From: Cohnella rhizosphaerae
GTDB lineage: Bacteria > Bacillota > Bacilli > Paenibacillales > Paenibacillaceae
DNA: 64,000 nt
Reading direction: 5' to 3'
NCBI RefSeq assembly: GCF_029525575.1
Contig: NZ_JAPDIA010000008.1
Span: forward strand, 806,001 to 870,000
The notes below the pieces were generated by a model. It did not search any database. It was not told the DNA's origin and worked only from the letters and a program-made list of their open reading frames with translations. Made by a program: the position numbers and the translations under genes. Below are positions 9,972-24,065 of the stretch, in pieces; position 1 is the stretch's first letter; each line of letters opens with the position of its first letter.

Positions 9972-10191
9972 GATCGATGGAAAGATCGAGCTTAAGGTCG
10001 AAGGAACTAAAAAAGGAGCGTCAGACGAAACTGACGTCGCTGTCGCGCAATCGTCGTGTTCGACGTGCTGCACAGCGCTCGGTCGCGCGGCTATCAGATC
10101 ACGCTCGCGCTGCCCGCAGAGGTTCGCATGGCAAGCCCAAGACGTAAAGTCCCCACGACTCATAAATCAAACGGAAGCAGGTTAACTCGGC

Positions 10192-11741
10192 ATGGCAGCG
10201 ACGGAAAATCAGAAATACCGCTTCAGCGAAGCACCCCTGTGGGAGCTGCAGCGCGCTTATTACGAACAGCTTGGCTTAAAGGCATGGAACAACGATCAGG
10301 TCCCGCAATATATAACGAGCAATCCGATGGTCGGCGCGGTCTACGCGGAGTTGATCTTCGGCTTTTTTGCAGGACCGGGCGGCGCAAGGAGAGATGGAGG
10401 AGGCGGTAACCCTCGTCGAGCTGGGCGCCGGCGCCGGACGCCTCGCGTACCATGTGCTGCATGAGCTGACGCTTCTTCAGAACTATGCGCAGGTCGCGCT
10501 GCCGCCTTTGCGGTACGTCATGACCGACCTCGCCCTCAAAAACGTGGAAGGCTGGCGCGCGCACCCGGCGCTTGCGCCTTTTATCGAGGCTGGCATGCTT
10601 GACTTCGCGACGTTCGACGCCGAGCGCGATACGGAGCTTAACTTGATCGTCTCCGGCGACAAGATCGTGCCGGGACAGCTTCGGCAGCCTTTGATTGTCG
10701 TCGCGAATTACTTTTTTTGACGCCATTCCGCAGGAGCTCATCTATATCGGCGAAGGCCGCGTCTACGATTGCAACGTCGTCGTCGGCGAAGCCGCTCCCG
10801 AACCGGGATTGACCGTATCGGAGCAGCTCAAGCGGCTGACGCTTGCCTACGAATACAGTCTGGCGCCTAGGTTCGAGGACGATCGCTACCCGTACCGCGA
10901 CGCGATCGCGCTGTATCAGCGCGAGCTCGAAGATTCGCACGTCCTGTTTCCCGAGATCGGCCTGCGCTGCCTGGAGCGGCTCGGGCAGTTGTCGCAAGCC
11001 GGCTTCGCCATGATCACGGCCGACAAGGGAGACCACCGGCTGGACAACTGGCGATTCGCGGAGCCGCCGCAGCTTGTCCACCACGGCAGCATCTCCCTGA
11101 CGGCGAATTATCACGCGATCCAGCACGTTTTCGAGGGCAGAGGCGCGGAAGCGCTTTTTACCGAGCATCATTATAACAACATCAATGTGGCGTGCCTCCT
11201 CATGCTGGAATCGCCCAAGCGCTACGTGAACACCAGAGTCGCATATCGCAAGAGCGTCGCAAAGTTCGGGCCGGACGATTTTTTCAGCCTGAAGCTTTGG
11301 GTCGACCGCGAGATCGATCATTTGCGTCTTCAGCAAATTCTCGCATTTTGGCGTCTTGGCGGCTATGACGCGGAGTGGTTCATCCAGACCGCCAAACGCA
11401 TCTCCAGCTTGCTGGAGGGAGCCAATGACGAGGAGAAGCTTGATTTGCGCGACGGCATCCTGCGGATGTGGACGTCGTTCTATCGGATGCCGCAACGTTA
11501 CGATCTGGCGCTCGACGCCGGCCTGATCCTGTTCGAGATGGACATGTACGCGGATGCCAAGCCGCTGCTCGACGCTTCGGCGCAATTCGACGACGATCCG
11601 GTGTCGACCGTTTACTTTTGCCTGGCGATCTGCAGCCTGGAAATGGAGCGGGAGGACGAGGCGCGAACGTATTTGCAACGGGCGCTTACGCTCGAGCCGG
11701 ATCACGAGGAAGCACTCGCCCTGCTAAAGGCGTTAGGCTAA
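10192..11741 (+). CDS. SAM-dependent methyltransferase with C-terminal TPR-like repeats
   Basis: Predicted cytoplasmic protein of about 515 residues. The N-terminal half resembles the MidA/COG1565 methyltransferase group: the SAM-binding motif VELGAGAGRLAYHVL follows an N-terminal SEAPLWELQRAYYEQ region, and NYFFDAIPQELIYI is the conserved post-core motif. The last 150 residues contain helix pairs ending in YFCLAICSLEME and ARTYLQRALTLEPDHEEAL, a clear tetratricopeptide pattern. Two extra T bases, at T6 10363-10368 and T7 10712-10718, break the frame; both removals restore the fold. MidA acts on mitochondrial complex I; the bacterial target is unknown. Confidence 0.7.
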
Positions 11742-11778
11742 ATTTTATAAGGCGATATGCATGGCGTTATACACGAAA

Positions 11779-11814
11779 GAAAGGCTGCCGAGCTTGAGGC
11801 TCGGGCAGCCTTTC
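11779..11814. terminator. Bidirectional hairpin between convergent genes
   Basis: GAAAGGCTGCC and GGCAGCCTTTC arms extend through GAGC/GCTC to form a long stem around a short loop. It sits between the ends of two convergent genes. The T tracts are weak on both strands. Confidence 0.6.
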
Positions 11815-11848
11815 CATGTTTCCGCGCTGTCCCGTTCGGTTCGCTATA

Positions 11849-12750
11849 TTATTCCCACCAATGCTGCATCCTGCGATAGCCTACGTCCCACAGGACCGCA
11901 TTGCCCTCCAAGACGATCCGAAGCTCCTCGATCCGCTCGAAGGGGACTTCGATCGTTTCCATTCCCGTAATATATGCGGCGCTGTATTCTAAGAATGGCT
12001 TGCCGTCCGCGAAAAGGGAAACGCTGCCTTCATGCGCCTTGTCGTCCGGTATTCCGAATTCCGCGAAAAAGCGCACGTTTTTCAATTGTCCAAGCTTCCA
12101 CGTGTAGCTGCCGGACGGAACGGCGGTAATGGCGTTGTACCGGGGCGATATCGATTCGCCTCCGATTGAAAAAACGGGCAAAGGTGTTCCTGCCGCCGCA
12201 TTCGGTTGTGCCGGAACGCTTACGGCTTGGAACGGGCCTTCCTTTTTTTTTGAAAAAAGCTTCGATCCCTTCCGAAACAAACGTGGAGACGATCAGCAGC
12301 GCGACGGCACCCAGAACAGCTCTCGTCCATTGCCGTGCCTTGTGCCCGGAGCGAAAGCCGAATCGCCAAGCCGCATATCCGATCGAAGCGCCCAGCGTGT
12401 TGGAAATAATGTCGTCAATGGCGAACGAACCCAGTCGAGTCAAGGCTTGGAGCGTCTCCAGGGCGGTAATGGAGAGTACGAAGACGAAGAAGAACCTGCC
12501 GAAGGACCATCGCCATAAATAGGGAATCAACATGCCGAATGGAATAAAGGCAGCGACGTTGCCAAAATCGAACAGCCAGAAAAAAGTCGGCTCCGGAAAA
12601 CGCAGCGGCGGGTACTCCGGCACGAGCATAAACGTAGATTCGCTGCTGAGACGGTCGGTTCTATCGAACGCAATAAACATAAAAAAACAAAATAAGCATA
12701 GCGTAGAGTGCGACGGCGGTCGCCGCGATTTTCCTGCGATGGGGCTTCAA
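11849..12750 (-). CDS. VanZ-family membrane protein with C-terminal beta-sandwich domain
   Basis: Predicted protein of about 299 residues. The first 165 residues form a VanZ-like domain with four hydrophobic segments, including FDFGNVAAFIPFGMLIPYLW, LETLQALTRLGSFAIDDII and NTLGASIGYA, which are hallmark stretches. A long linker leads to a domain resembling NPCBM carbohydrate-binding modules (KLGQLKNVRFFAEFGIPDD and GSVSLFADGKPFLEY). Two frame breaks are cured by removing one base from A7 12681-12687 and one from T9 12243-12251. Correction extends the N terminus to a TTG at 12750, preceded by GGAAGG. VanZ proteins affect teicoplanin resistance in enterococci; the role here is unknown. Confidence 0.62.
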
Positions 12751-12969
12751 AGGTGCATTCCTTCCTTCATCCTTTACTCGATATACAAGCTCTTTTTTAT
12801 ATACTTTAAACGATTCGAGCTTCGAAAAGAAAGGGCCGTCCGAAATCCGGACAGCTTCGTAGCGGAATGCCTCCCACGGACGGCGTCGCTTGCCGATCCG
12901 CCATCGCATCAAGGGTCTGGACTGGAGATGAAAGAAACATGTCAGCGTCCGAGGCCGACAAAACAAGCT

Positions 12970-12999
12970 TTGCGTATAACATCTCGTGTGAGTTATACT
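12970..12999 (+). promoter_or_regulatory. Candidate ddh promoter
   Basis: TTGCGT and TATACT are separated by 18 nt, 32 nt before the ddh start codon. The rest of the 280-nt stretch between the VanZ gene and ddh shows a GC-rich imperfect dyad near 12835-12882 but nothing I recognise. Confidence 0.55.
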
Positions 13000-13030
13000 T
13001 TGTGAATATTCGCTAAAGGGAGAGACGCGC

Positions 13031-14021
13031 ATGTCGAACAAGATCAGGATCGGAATCGTCGGCTACGGCAATCTGGGCCGCGGCGTACATAAGGCAATCG
13101 GACAGAACGAGGACATGGATTTGATCGCGATTTTCACGCGGCGCAATGCCGCCAAAATGAGCGCTGAAACGAACGCAAATGCGAGATTCGAGTCGATCTC
13201 GGATATCGAACGGTTCCGGGGGGGAGATCGACGTCATGATTTTATGCGGCGGCTCGGCGACGGATCTGCCGGAGCAGACGCCGAAGATTGCGGCTCTTTT
13301 CAATACGGTCGACAGCTTCGACACGCATGCGAAAATTCCCGAATTTTATAAGACGGTCGACGAAGCGGCGCGCCGGGGAGGCAATGTGAGCGTCATTTCG
13401 ACAGGCTGGGATCCTGGCCTCTTTTCGATGAACCGGCTGCTGGCGGAAGCGATCTTGCCGCAAGGCAAGGAATATACGTTCTGGGGGAAGGGCGTCAGCC
13501 AGGGGCATTCGGATGCGATCCGGCGCGTCGCCGGCGTTAAAGCGGGCGTCCAGTACACGATCCCGGTCGAGAGCGCGATCGCGAGCGTGCGCGGCGGCGA
13601 GAACCCCGACCTGGCGACGCGGGACAAACACGAGCGTCTTTGCTACGTGGTCGCAGAACCGGGAGCCGATACGGCTGCGATCGCGCGCGAGATCAAAGAA
13701 ATGCCCAATTACTTCGCGGACTACGACACGACGGTTGAATTCATTTCCGAGGAGCAACTGAAGGCGGAACACGGCGGGATGCCGCATGGCGGGTTCGTCC
13801 TCCGCAGCGGCGCGACGGGAGACGGCACGCCGCAATTGATCGAATTCGGCTTGAAGCTGGGCAGCAATCCCGAGTTTACCGCAAGCGTTCTCGTTGCCTA
13901 TGCCCGGGCGGCGGCGCGATTGTCTTCCGAGGGGACCGCCGGCGCGAAGACCGTATTCGACATCCCGCTCGGACATTTGTCCCCTTACGCGGCCGATGCG
14001 CTTCGCGAACGACTGCTGTAG
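13031..14021 (+). CDS. ddh: meso-Diaminopimelate dehydrogenase
   Basis: NADPH-dependent enzyme of about 329 residues that converts tetrahydrodipicolinate directly to meso-diaminopimelate for lysine and peptidoglycan synthesis. The dinucleotide-binding motif is IGIVGYGNLGRGV near residue 8. Family motifs follow: CGGSATDLPEQ, STGWDPGLFSMNR, WGKGVSQGHSDAIRR and HGGFVLRSG. The frame breaks at G7 13218-13224, and removing one G joins FRGEIDVMIL cleanly. Length matches known Ddh enzymes (about 326 residues). A good ribosome site GGGAGAG precedes ATG 13031. It appears to be a single-gene unit. Confidence 0.92.
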
Positions 14022-14100
14022 GACAGCTGGCAGCATCGCGTTCACCCGTTAAGCCGAGTTTGCTATAATAAACGCATCTTGCGAAAAATGGAGCGCGGAT

Positions 14101-14304
14101 ATGACATTTCCGATCATTCTGGTCATCGTCGTGATGGTCGCCGGCTTCGCGGCGACGATCGCGATCGGGCAATCCAGAGCCAATAAAGAAGGCAATCCGG
14201 ACTATTTCCGGCAGACGGGCAAGAAATGGGCGAATCTGAGCTGGATCTACGTCATCTGCACGATCGCGATCGTTGCCGTGCTGATTTATGCGTTGAACCG
14301 ATAA
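14101..14304 (+). CDS. Small two-helix membrane protein
   Basis: Predicted 67-residue protein with two hydrophobic segments, residues 3-22 (FPIILVIVVMVAGFAATIA) and 47-64 (SWIYVICTIAIVAVLIYA), joined by a short basic loop containing NPDYFRQTGKKW. A GGAG ribosome site precedes ATG 14101 and a good terminator follows, so it looks like a real gene. I do not recognise the family and cannot assign a function. Confidence 0.6.
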   Translation: MTFPIILVIVVMVAGFAATIAIGQSRANKEGNPDYFRQTGKKWANLSWIYVICTIAIVAVLIYALNR

Positions 14305-14318
14305 CGTTTGTTCAAGGG

Positions 14319-14343
14319 GCCGCGCTTTGCGCGGCTCTTTTTT
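14319..14343 (+). terminator. Terminator after the small membrane protein
   Basis: A 7-bp stem GCCGCGC/GCGCGGC with a TTT loop is followed by TCTTTTTT. Confidence 0.88.
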
Positions 14344-14475
14344 GCGCAATGGCGCAGTTGTCCGACATCATCGAGCAACGGTACAGTCGGGCACATATTC
14401 GAATCCTGCCCGGAATACAGTGAAGGATAGCAGCTTGTCTCGCGATATCCGAACGAAAAGGGGTTGGATTCTTAT

Positions 14476-15675
14476 ATGCGAACGATAGCGCCTTCCATCG
14501 CGATGCTCGGCATCGGAACCGCGGTACCCGCGCACAAGCTGGATCAGCTCGATACGGCCCAGCGTCTTGCGGAGGCCCTTCGGGAGACGCCCGACGCAGC
14601 CCGCTGGGCCAGACGCCTGTTCAAGCAGTGCGGCGTGCAAACCCGCTACACTTGCGAGCCCGCGCTGCTTGAGCCGGCGGCGAGCAACCGTTATTTCGCC
14701 CAGCTGTCGGGGCTGCCTGTGCCGGCGACCTCGCAGCGGATGGCGACGTACAAGCAGGCGTCCGTGCCGCTAGCGCTTCGCGCGGCTTCCGCGGCGCTCG
14801 CAGACGCGCGCGTCTCGCCTTCCGCGCTGACGCATCTGTTGACGGTCAGCTGTACGGGGCAGTTTCTGCCGGGGCTGGACGCCGAGCTGGCCAAGACGCT
14901 CGGTTTAAAGGACACGGTGAACCGCATCCCGCTGACCTTTCTCGGCTGCGCGGCCGGACTTAAAGCGATCGGCCTCGCCCGCGACATCGCGAGCGGACAG
15001 CAGGGCGCGACGGTGCTGGTCGTCTGCGTCGAGCTGTGCACGCTGCATATTCAGCCTTCCGCAGCGAAGGAAGCGCTGTTCGGCGCCTCGTTTTTCGGAG
15101 ACGGCGCGTCCGCCTGCGTGATCGGCGCGTCGGCCGACGACGAGCGGGATGTCTTCGAGCTGGGCAAGCCGACCAGCGCGCTGCTGCCGGAGGGCGAAGG
15201 CGAGATGGTATGGGAGGTCGGCGATCACGGCTTCGACCTTTATTTGTCTTCCCGCATCCCGGCTTTGATCGGGCGTTATTTGCCGGAGCGCTTGGACGAA
15301 TTGCTTGGCCGGCGGGAGACATGGCCCGGCATCTGGGCGATTCACCCCGGCGGCAAAGGGATCATCGACGCGCTCGAAGCGGAGCTCGGACTGGACGAAG
15401 CGCGCACCGGATATAGCAGGGGCGTGCTGCGCGACTTCGGCAACATGTCTTCGGCGACGCTCTTGTTCGTGCTCGACGCCATTCGGGCGGCCCAACGCGA
15501 AAAAGGGGCGCCGCGCACGGAAGGCGTCTGCCTCGCCTTCGGACCGGGGCTGTCGTGCGAGCTGCTGCCGATTGCGTATCGGCCAGTCGGCCTGCGCCCG
15601 GCGCATTCGAATGCGGAGCCCGGCGCTCGCGATGGCGAGCCGAGCGGCGAAGCGCGGTTAGCGTCCCATGTTTAG
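14476..15675 (+). CDS. Type III polyketide synthase (alkylresorcinol/alkylpyrone type)
   Basis: Chalcone synthase-like ketosynthase of about 399 residues that extends fatty acyl starters with malonyl-CoA and cyclises the product. The Cys-His-Asn triad is visible: Cys in TFLGCAAGLK near residue 157, His in AIHPGGKGI near 289, and Asn in FGNMSSAT near 322. ATG 14476 has AAGGGG 12 nt upstream. Its stop overlaps the next start by 8 nt, so it is translationally coupled to a methyltransferase and then a flavoprotein. That order matches srsA-srsB-srsC of Streptomyces griseus and partly bpsA-bpsB of Bacillus subtilis. Long-chain phenolic lipids or pyrones are the likely product. The frame is intact. 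Confidence 0.88.
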   Translation: MRTIAPSIAMLGIGTAVPAHKLDQLDTAQRLAEALRETPDAARWARRLFKQCGVQTRYTCEPALLEPAASNRYFAQLSGLPVPATSQRMATYKQASVPLALRAASAALADARVSPSALTHLLTVSCTGQFLPGLDAELAKTLGLKDTVNRIPLTFLGCAAGLKAIGLARDIASGQQGATVLVVCVELCTLHIQPSAAKEALFGASFFGDGASACVIGASADDERDVFELGKPTSALLPEGEGEMVWEVGDHGFDLYLSSRIPALIGRYLPERLDELLGRRETWPGIWAIHPGGKGIIDALEAELGLDEARTGYSRGVLRDFGNMSSATLLFVLDAIRAAQREKGAPRTEGVCLAFGPGLSCELLPIAYRPVGLRPAHSNAEPGARDGEPSGEARLASHV

Positions 15676-16431
15676 GCCGCTCGAGGTTCGCGCCCGGGCG
15701 CCCGAGCTGATGGACGACCTGGCGCAGGGCGGAGCCGAGCTGCGCGAAGCGCTCCGTCATTTGCGCAGGCTGAACCGCCTGTTCGCCGCATCCGGGAGAA
15801 CGCTGTCCGGCGTCGCCTCGCTCTGGGAGCTGGCAGGCAGGCCGAGACGCCTGACGGTGCTCGACGTCGGCTCGGGCTCCGGGGACGTCAACGCCGCGCT
15901 GCTCCGTTGGGCCGATGCGCGCGGCGTCAAGATCGGAATCACGCTCGCGGATCGGACGGAAGAGGCATGCGCCGAGGCCAGGGCGCTGTATGCGGACGAG
16001 CCTCGCGTGCGCGTCTTGCGGCAAGAGCTGTTCGCGCTGGAGGAGGGGGGGCGGCCGATATCGTGACCGCTTCCCAGTTCGTTCATCATTTTGCGGACGA
16101 GGAGCTGCCGGACGTCGCAAGCGCGATGCTGAAGGCGTCCCGGCTCGGCATCGTCATTCAGGATATCCACCGTCACTGGCTTGCCTGGACGGCCGTGTGG
16201 CTGGCGTCCCGGCTCATATCCGGCAACAGGTATGTCGTCAACGACGGTCCATTGTCGGTCGCGAAGGGCTTCCGTGCCGCGGATTGGGAGCGGCTGCGCG
16301 AGCGGCTCGGCGAGCGGCGGCTTGCTTACAGCTGGCGGCCTTTGTTCCGGTACGTCGTTACTGTGCCGAAGGCTGCCCCTCCGAGGGAGGAAGCGAAAGA
16401 AACGGGGGCGATGCCGCTTGATCGCGGTTAA
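15668..16431 (+). CDS. Class I methyltransferase of the polyketide operon (SrsB-like)
   Basis: Predicted SAM-dependent methyltransferase of about 254 residues. Motif I is LTVLDVGSGSGDVNAAL near residue 60, and ADIVTASQFVHHFADEEL gives the post-motif region typical of small-molecule O-methyltransferases. The frame breaks at the G7 run 16045-16051, where either one base is missing or two are extra; either choice joins the two halves. It overlaps the synthase by 8 nt and the flavoprotein by about 14 nt. By analogy with SrsB it would methylate a hydroxyl of the polyketide ring. Confidence 0.75.
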
Positions 16432-17607
16432 GGACGGCTCGGCATCGTTTCCGGACTCGGTGGATGCGGCGATCATCGGCGCGGGGATCGCGGGCAGCGG
16501 CCTCGCCAAGGCGCTCGCGGACCGCGGGCGGAAGGTGCTGCTGATCGACAGGAAGACGTTCCCCCCGGCACAAGGCATGCGGGGGAATTTCTGTCGCCGG
16601 AGTCGATCGGCATGCTCGCCGAGCTCGGCTTCGCAGCGGCGATCCGGGCGCTCGGTCCGGCCGAGATCCGGGCGGCGCGAATCCATGCCTTCGGCGGCGC
16701 GCCTTTGCGCATGCCGTTGCCCGGTACAGGCTGGGGGGCTGAGCCGCCACGCCCTCGACGCGACGCTGCACCGCGAAGCCGAACTTGCCGGCGCAGCGAT
16801 CGCGACGGGCGCGGCCGTCGCCGCGATGCGGCGCGACGCGGACGGCTATGCGCTTGATCTCGCGCAAGGCGGACGCTCGCGCATCGTGCGCGCGCGCGCC
16901 GTCATCGGCGCGTGGGGCGGCAACGGACGCGTGCCGGATATAACCGGCCGGCAACGAACGAGCAAACCTGCACTTTCGCCTTATCTCGGCGTTAAAATGC
17001 ATTTCGCGGGCATGGAAGCCGCGGAAGAGGTCGAGCTCTACTTTTTTTAAAGGCGGCTATCTGGGCTTGTCGCCTGCGGGCGGCGGCATCGTCAACGCCG
17101 CCGCGCTGTTCGACAGAAGCGCGTGCCGGGAGGCGCCGACCGCCGTGCAGGGCTGGCTCGATCTGGCGCGAGCCCGCTGTCCCGCGCTCGCAAGGCGATT
17201 GGCCGGCGCGGCGCCCGTTCCGGGCACGCAGGCCGCAGTCGCGCCGGTGCGCTTGTACGCGAAGCCGACCCCTTGGGACGGCGTCCCGCTCGTCGGCGAC
17301 GCGTGCGCCGCGATTCCCCCGCTCTGCGGGGACGGCATGTCGATGGCGCTGCGCGCCGCGCAGCTGTGCGCGGCGTCCGCCGAGCGCTACCTTTGCGGCG
17401 CGCTGTCCCTTAGCGAGTGGGAGGAAGCTTACGCCCTCGCGATTCGGGGCGCGTTCAGCGGCCCGCTGCGGTGGGGGGAACCTGCTTCAGCGCGCTGCAG
17501 GCAAGCCGCCTCTGGCGCGTACGGCGCTGGCCGCGGCGCGCTTCGCGCCGCGGCTCGGCGGCCTGCTCGTGCGGGCGACCCGGCTCGGGTCGACGCAGCG
17601 CGCTTAA
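16418..17607 (+). CDS. FAD-dependent monooxygenase of the polyketide operon (SrsC-like)
   Basis: Predicted flavoprotein of about 395 residues. The FAD-binding dinucleotide motif AAIIGAGIAGSGLAKAL lies near residue 15, and the second FAD motif VPLVGDACAAIPPLCGDGM near residue 290 is typical of the geranylgeranyl reductase/PHBH-like hydroxylases. Four homopolymer breaks are present: one base missing at G5 16581-16585, and one extra at G6 16733-16738, T7 17042-17048 and G6 17473-17478. After correction the protein ends at TAA 17605-17607. The start is probably TTG 16418, overlapping the methyltransferase. It would hydroxylate the aromatic polyketide toward a quinone. Four breaks in one gene could also mean real decay. 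Confidence 0.65.
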
Positions 17608-17674
17608 CCGTTGCGGCACTGTTTTGCTCGAGCAAGGTCCGACCACAAGGTTTCGACGCACGCCTAACGACAGG

Positions 17675-17704
17675 GTAGACGCCGCTCGCATCCTGTAATA
17701 TAAT
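17675..17704 (+). promoter_or_regulatory. Candidate promoter of the glycerol operon
   Basis: GTAGAC and TATAAT are separated by 18 nt. Transcription from here would give a leader of roughly 110 nt that contains the GGAGA motif pair and the hairpin ahead of glpP. Confidence 0.5.
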
Positions 17705-17726
17705 CGTGTCAAGTTCATAAGCGCGG

Positions 17727-17796
17727 CGGAGAAAAGGAGAGCACGCGACTCAGGTCCCCACGGGACGAGTTCGTGATTTCCTTTTTCTTTTTTTTC
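17727..17796 (+). promoter_or_regulatory. glpP leader: GGAGA motif pair and terminator hairpin
   Basis: CGGAGAAAAGGAGA at 17727-17740 is followed at once by a hairpin (17742-17774) whose arms are CACG/CGTG, ACTC/GAGT and GGTCCC/GGGAC around CAC, and then by a broken T tract to 17796. This has the form of an intrinsic terminator that GlpP could antagonise. The same motif precedes the hairpin in front of glpD. Confidence 0.6.
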
Positions 17797-17820
17797 ACAG
17801 ACCGAACGGAGGCGCCCATC

Positions 17821-21692
<3,872 letters not shown>

Positions 21693-21790
21693 ACAGCATG
21701 CGAAAATTAGAACGCAAACGGTCTTCATGAATGACCGCGGCTAGGGTAAGATTAATTAAACCGACAATTTGGCAAAGCGAGGAGTCGCGC

Positions 21791-22297
21791 ATGAAGATCG
21801 TGGTCGTCTCGGATACGCACATGCCTCGCATGAGCAAACGGCTGCCTGCGGCGCTGCAATACGAGCTGAAGGACGCGGCGGCGATCATCCACGCCGGGGA
21901 CTGGACCCGAATGTCGGTATACGAGGCGTTGGCCGAGTACGCCCCGGTGTTCGGCGTGATCGGGAACAACGATGGACCGGAGATCGCGGCGAAGTTCGGC
22001 ATGCGAACGCTGCTGACGCTGGGCGGCTGCCGCATCGGCGTCGTGCACGGACACGGCGCGGCGCTGCGGACGAAGACCGAGGCGCATGCCGTAGCGGCGT
22101 TTAAAGACGAACGCCCGGATGCGATCGTGTACGGTCATTCGCACATTCCTGCGCTTCGGCGGGACGCGAAGAGCGGCATGCTGATTTTTAATCCGGGCTC
22201 GCCGACAGACAAGCGAAGGCAGGCACGGTATTCGTTCGGCATCATGACGGCGCTGGACGGCAAATTAAGCGCGAGACATGTTTTTTTATTCGGATAA
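21791..22297 (+). CDS. YfcE/MJ0936-type phosphodiesterase
   Basis: Predicted 168-residue calcineurin-like metallophosphoesterase. The metal ligands are in order: VVSDTHMPR, IIHAGDW, VIGNNDG, VHGHG and YGHSHIP, then FNPGSPTDKRR. Enzymes of this group hydrolyse phosphodiester substrates in vitro; cellular substrates are uncertain. ATG 21791 follows GCGAGGAG. It stands 98 nt after glpD and could be cotranscribed, but no terminator or promoter decides this. The frame is intact. Confidence 0.85.
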   Translation: MKIVVVSDTHMPRMSKRLPAALQYELKDAAAIIHAGDWTRMSVYEALAEYAPVFGVIGNNDGPEIAAKFGMRTLLTLGGCRIGVVHGHGAALRTKTEAHAVAAFKDERPDAIVYGHSHIPALRRDAKSGMLIFNPGSPTDKRRQARYSFGIMTALDGKLSARHVFLFG

Positions 22298-22334
22298 AAA
22301 CTAAGCCGAATGTACGCACGCGAAAGGAGACGTT

Positions 22335-23804
22335 ATGATGCAACCCGTAACGACGACGGCCGGCTGGCGCTTCGACAACAGCTATGCGCGTCTGCCGTCC
22401 TTTTTTTTATTCGAAAATTTCGCTAAGCCCGGTCGCTTCGCCGAAGCTGGCCGTGCTGAACGAACGCTTGGCCGAGTCGCTCGGCTTGAACGAGGAAGCG
22501 CTGCGCAGCGAAGCGAGCGTGGCCGTCTTCGCCGGCAGCGCGGCGCCCGACGGCGCAGAGCCGCTCGCGCAAGCGTATGCGGGCCATCAGTTCGGACACC
22601 TTACGATGCTCGGAGACGGACGCGCGCTGCTGCTGGGCGAGCATATCGCGCCGAGAGGCGAGCGACTGGATATCCAGCTTAAAGGCTCGGGCAGAACGCC
22701 CTATTCGCGCGGCGGAGACGGCCGGGCGGCGCTCGGCCCGATGCTGCGGGAGTATATCGTCAGCGAGGCGATGCACGGCCTGGGCATTCCGACGACGCGA
22801 AGCCTGGCCGTAGCATTGACAGGCGAGCCCGTATATCGCGAGGACGAGCTGCCTGGCGCCGTGCTCGCCCGCGTGGCCGCAAGCCATATTCGCGTAGGGA
22901 CGTTCCAGTACGCCGCCGGCGCCGGCGGGGCCGATCAAGTTCGCGAGCTAGCCGATTATGCGTTGCGAAGGCATTATCCGGATATTGATGCCGGCGATTA
23001 TTTATCGTTCCTTCAGGCTGTCGTCCGCCGGCAGGCGTCGCTGATCGCGAAGTGGCAGTTGGTCGGCTTCGTGCACGGCGTCATGAATACGGACAACATG
23101 GCGATAAGCGGGGGAGACGATCGATTACGGACCCTGCGCGTTCCTCGACGCGTACGATCCGTCGACGGTGTTCAGCTCGATCGATGCCCACGGGCGCTAT
23201 GCTTACGACCAGCAGCCGCGGATCGCGGCCTGGAACCTGGCGCGGTTCGCCGAGACGCTCCTCCCGCTGCTCGACGAAGACGAGGCGCGGGCGGTCGCCT
23301 TGGCAGAGCAAGAGATCGCCGCATTTCCCGATCTGTTCGAAGCCGAGTGGCAGACGGGCATGCGGGCGAAGCTCGGGATATTGGACGAAGCGCCCGAAGA
23401 CGCAGCGCTTGCGCGGGACTTGCTCGATCTGATGGAGACGCATCGGGCCGACTTTACGAACACGTTCGCGAGCTTGTCCTCGGGCGCGGCCGCAGGGGGG
23501 ACCTCTGTTCGAATCGGATGCGTTCGCCGGCTGGCAAGGCAGATGGAAAGCCCGAATCGGCGGCGCGGACGAAGCGGTTGCCGGCTCGCGGCAAACGATG
23601 CGGCGCAGCAATCCCGCCGCGATCGCCCGCAACCATCGCGTCGAAGAAGCGCTTGCGGCGGCCGTAGAGCGCGGCGATTACGGCGTCCTCGATCGGCTGG
23701 TCGATGCGCTCCGCGATCCTTTTGCCTACGCGCCGGAGCAAGCCGCATACGCCGCGCCGCCGGATCCGTCATGCGGCAGATACAGAACGTTTTGCGGCAC
23801 CTGA
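22335..23804 (+). CDS. selO: Protein adenylyltransferase SelO (YdiU)
   Basis: SelO-family pseudokinase of about 488 residues that transfers AMP to Ser/Thr/Tyr of target proteins. Recognisable blocks are [23 protein letters not shown] (cited in part), [63 protein letters not shown] and [15 protein letters not shown]. Three frame breaks are each cured by removing one base: T8 22401-22408, G5 23110-23114 and G6 23495-23500. The second lies in the catalytic NMAISGETIDYG block, which becomes perfect after correction. ATG 22335 or 22338 follows AAAGGAG. Bacterial SelO commonly ends with a Cys; here the final residues are YRTFCGT. Confidence 0.88.
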
Positions 23805-24065
23805 AGTGTTTCATTCGCAAAATGCGATGCAACGCGCAAGGTCAATGGTCTTAATCCGCATGCAGCCTCGCTTCGGCATTTCGGGACGATATCCTGCGAA
23901 GAGACGCCACACAGCGTCTCTTCGCCGCCCGTGGCCGCGGTCTCCCGCCTACATACGCCTCACAGCTTCACTTATCCAGGTTTGCCTCGCGTTCCCCGCA
24001 ACCGCAGCCACAGCACCTCATTCGCACAGTCAACCATGACATCCCGACTGTTTTTCGCCAATGCC
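23805..24065. other. Non-coding stretch between selO and the pgi promoter
   Basis: No gene is supported here. The only clear structure is a perfect 11-bp hairpin, CGAAGAGACGC/GCGTCTCTTCG with a 6-nt loop, at 23897-23924. It lacks a T tract but may still end selO transcription. Confidence 0.6.

Noticed and set aside
9972-10191. Riboswitch or small gene between rnz and the methyltransferase gene
   Set aside because: Only a small hairpin (CGTCAG/CTGACG at 10019-10036) is visible. Open frames here lack starts and resemble nothing.
12751-13030. Lysine riboswitch ahead of ddh
   Set aside because: The leader after the candidate promoter is only about 25 nt, too short for the L-box fold, and its conserved elements are not seen.
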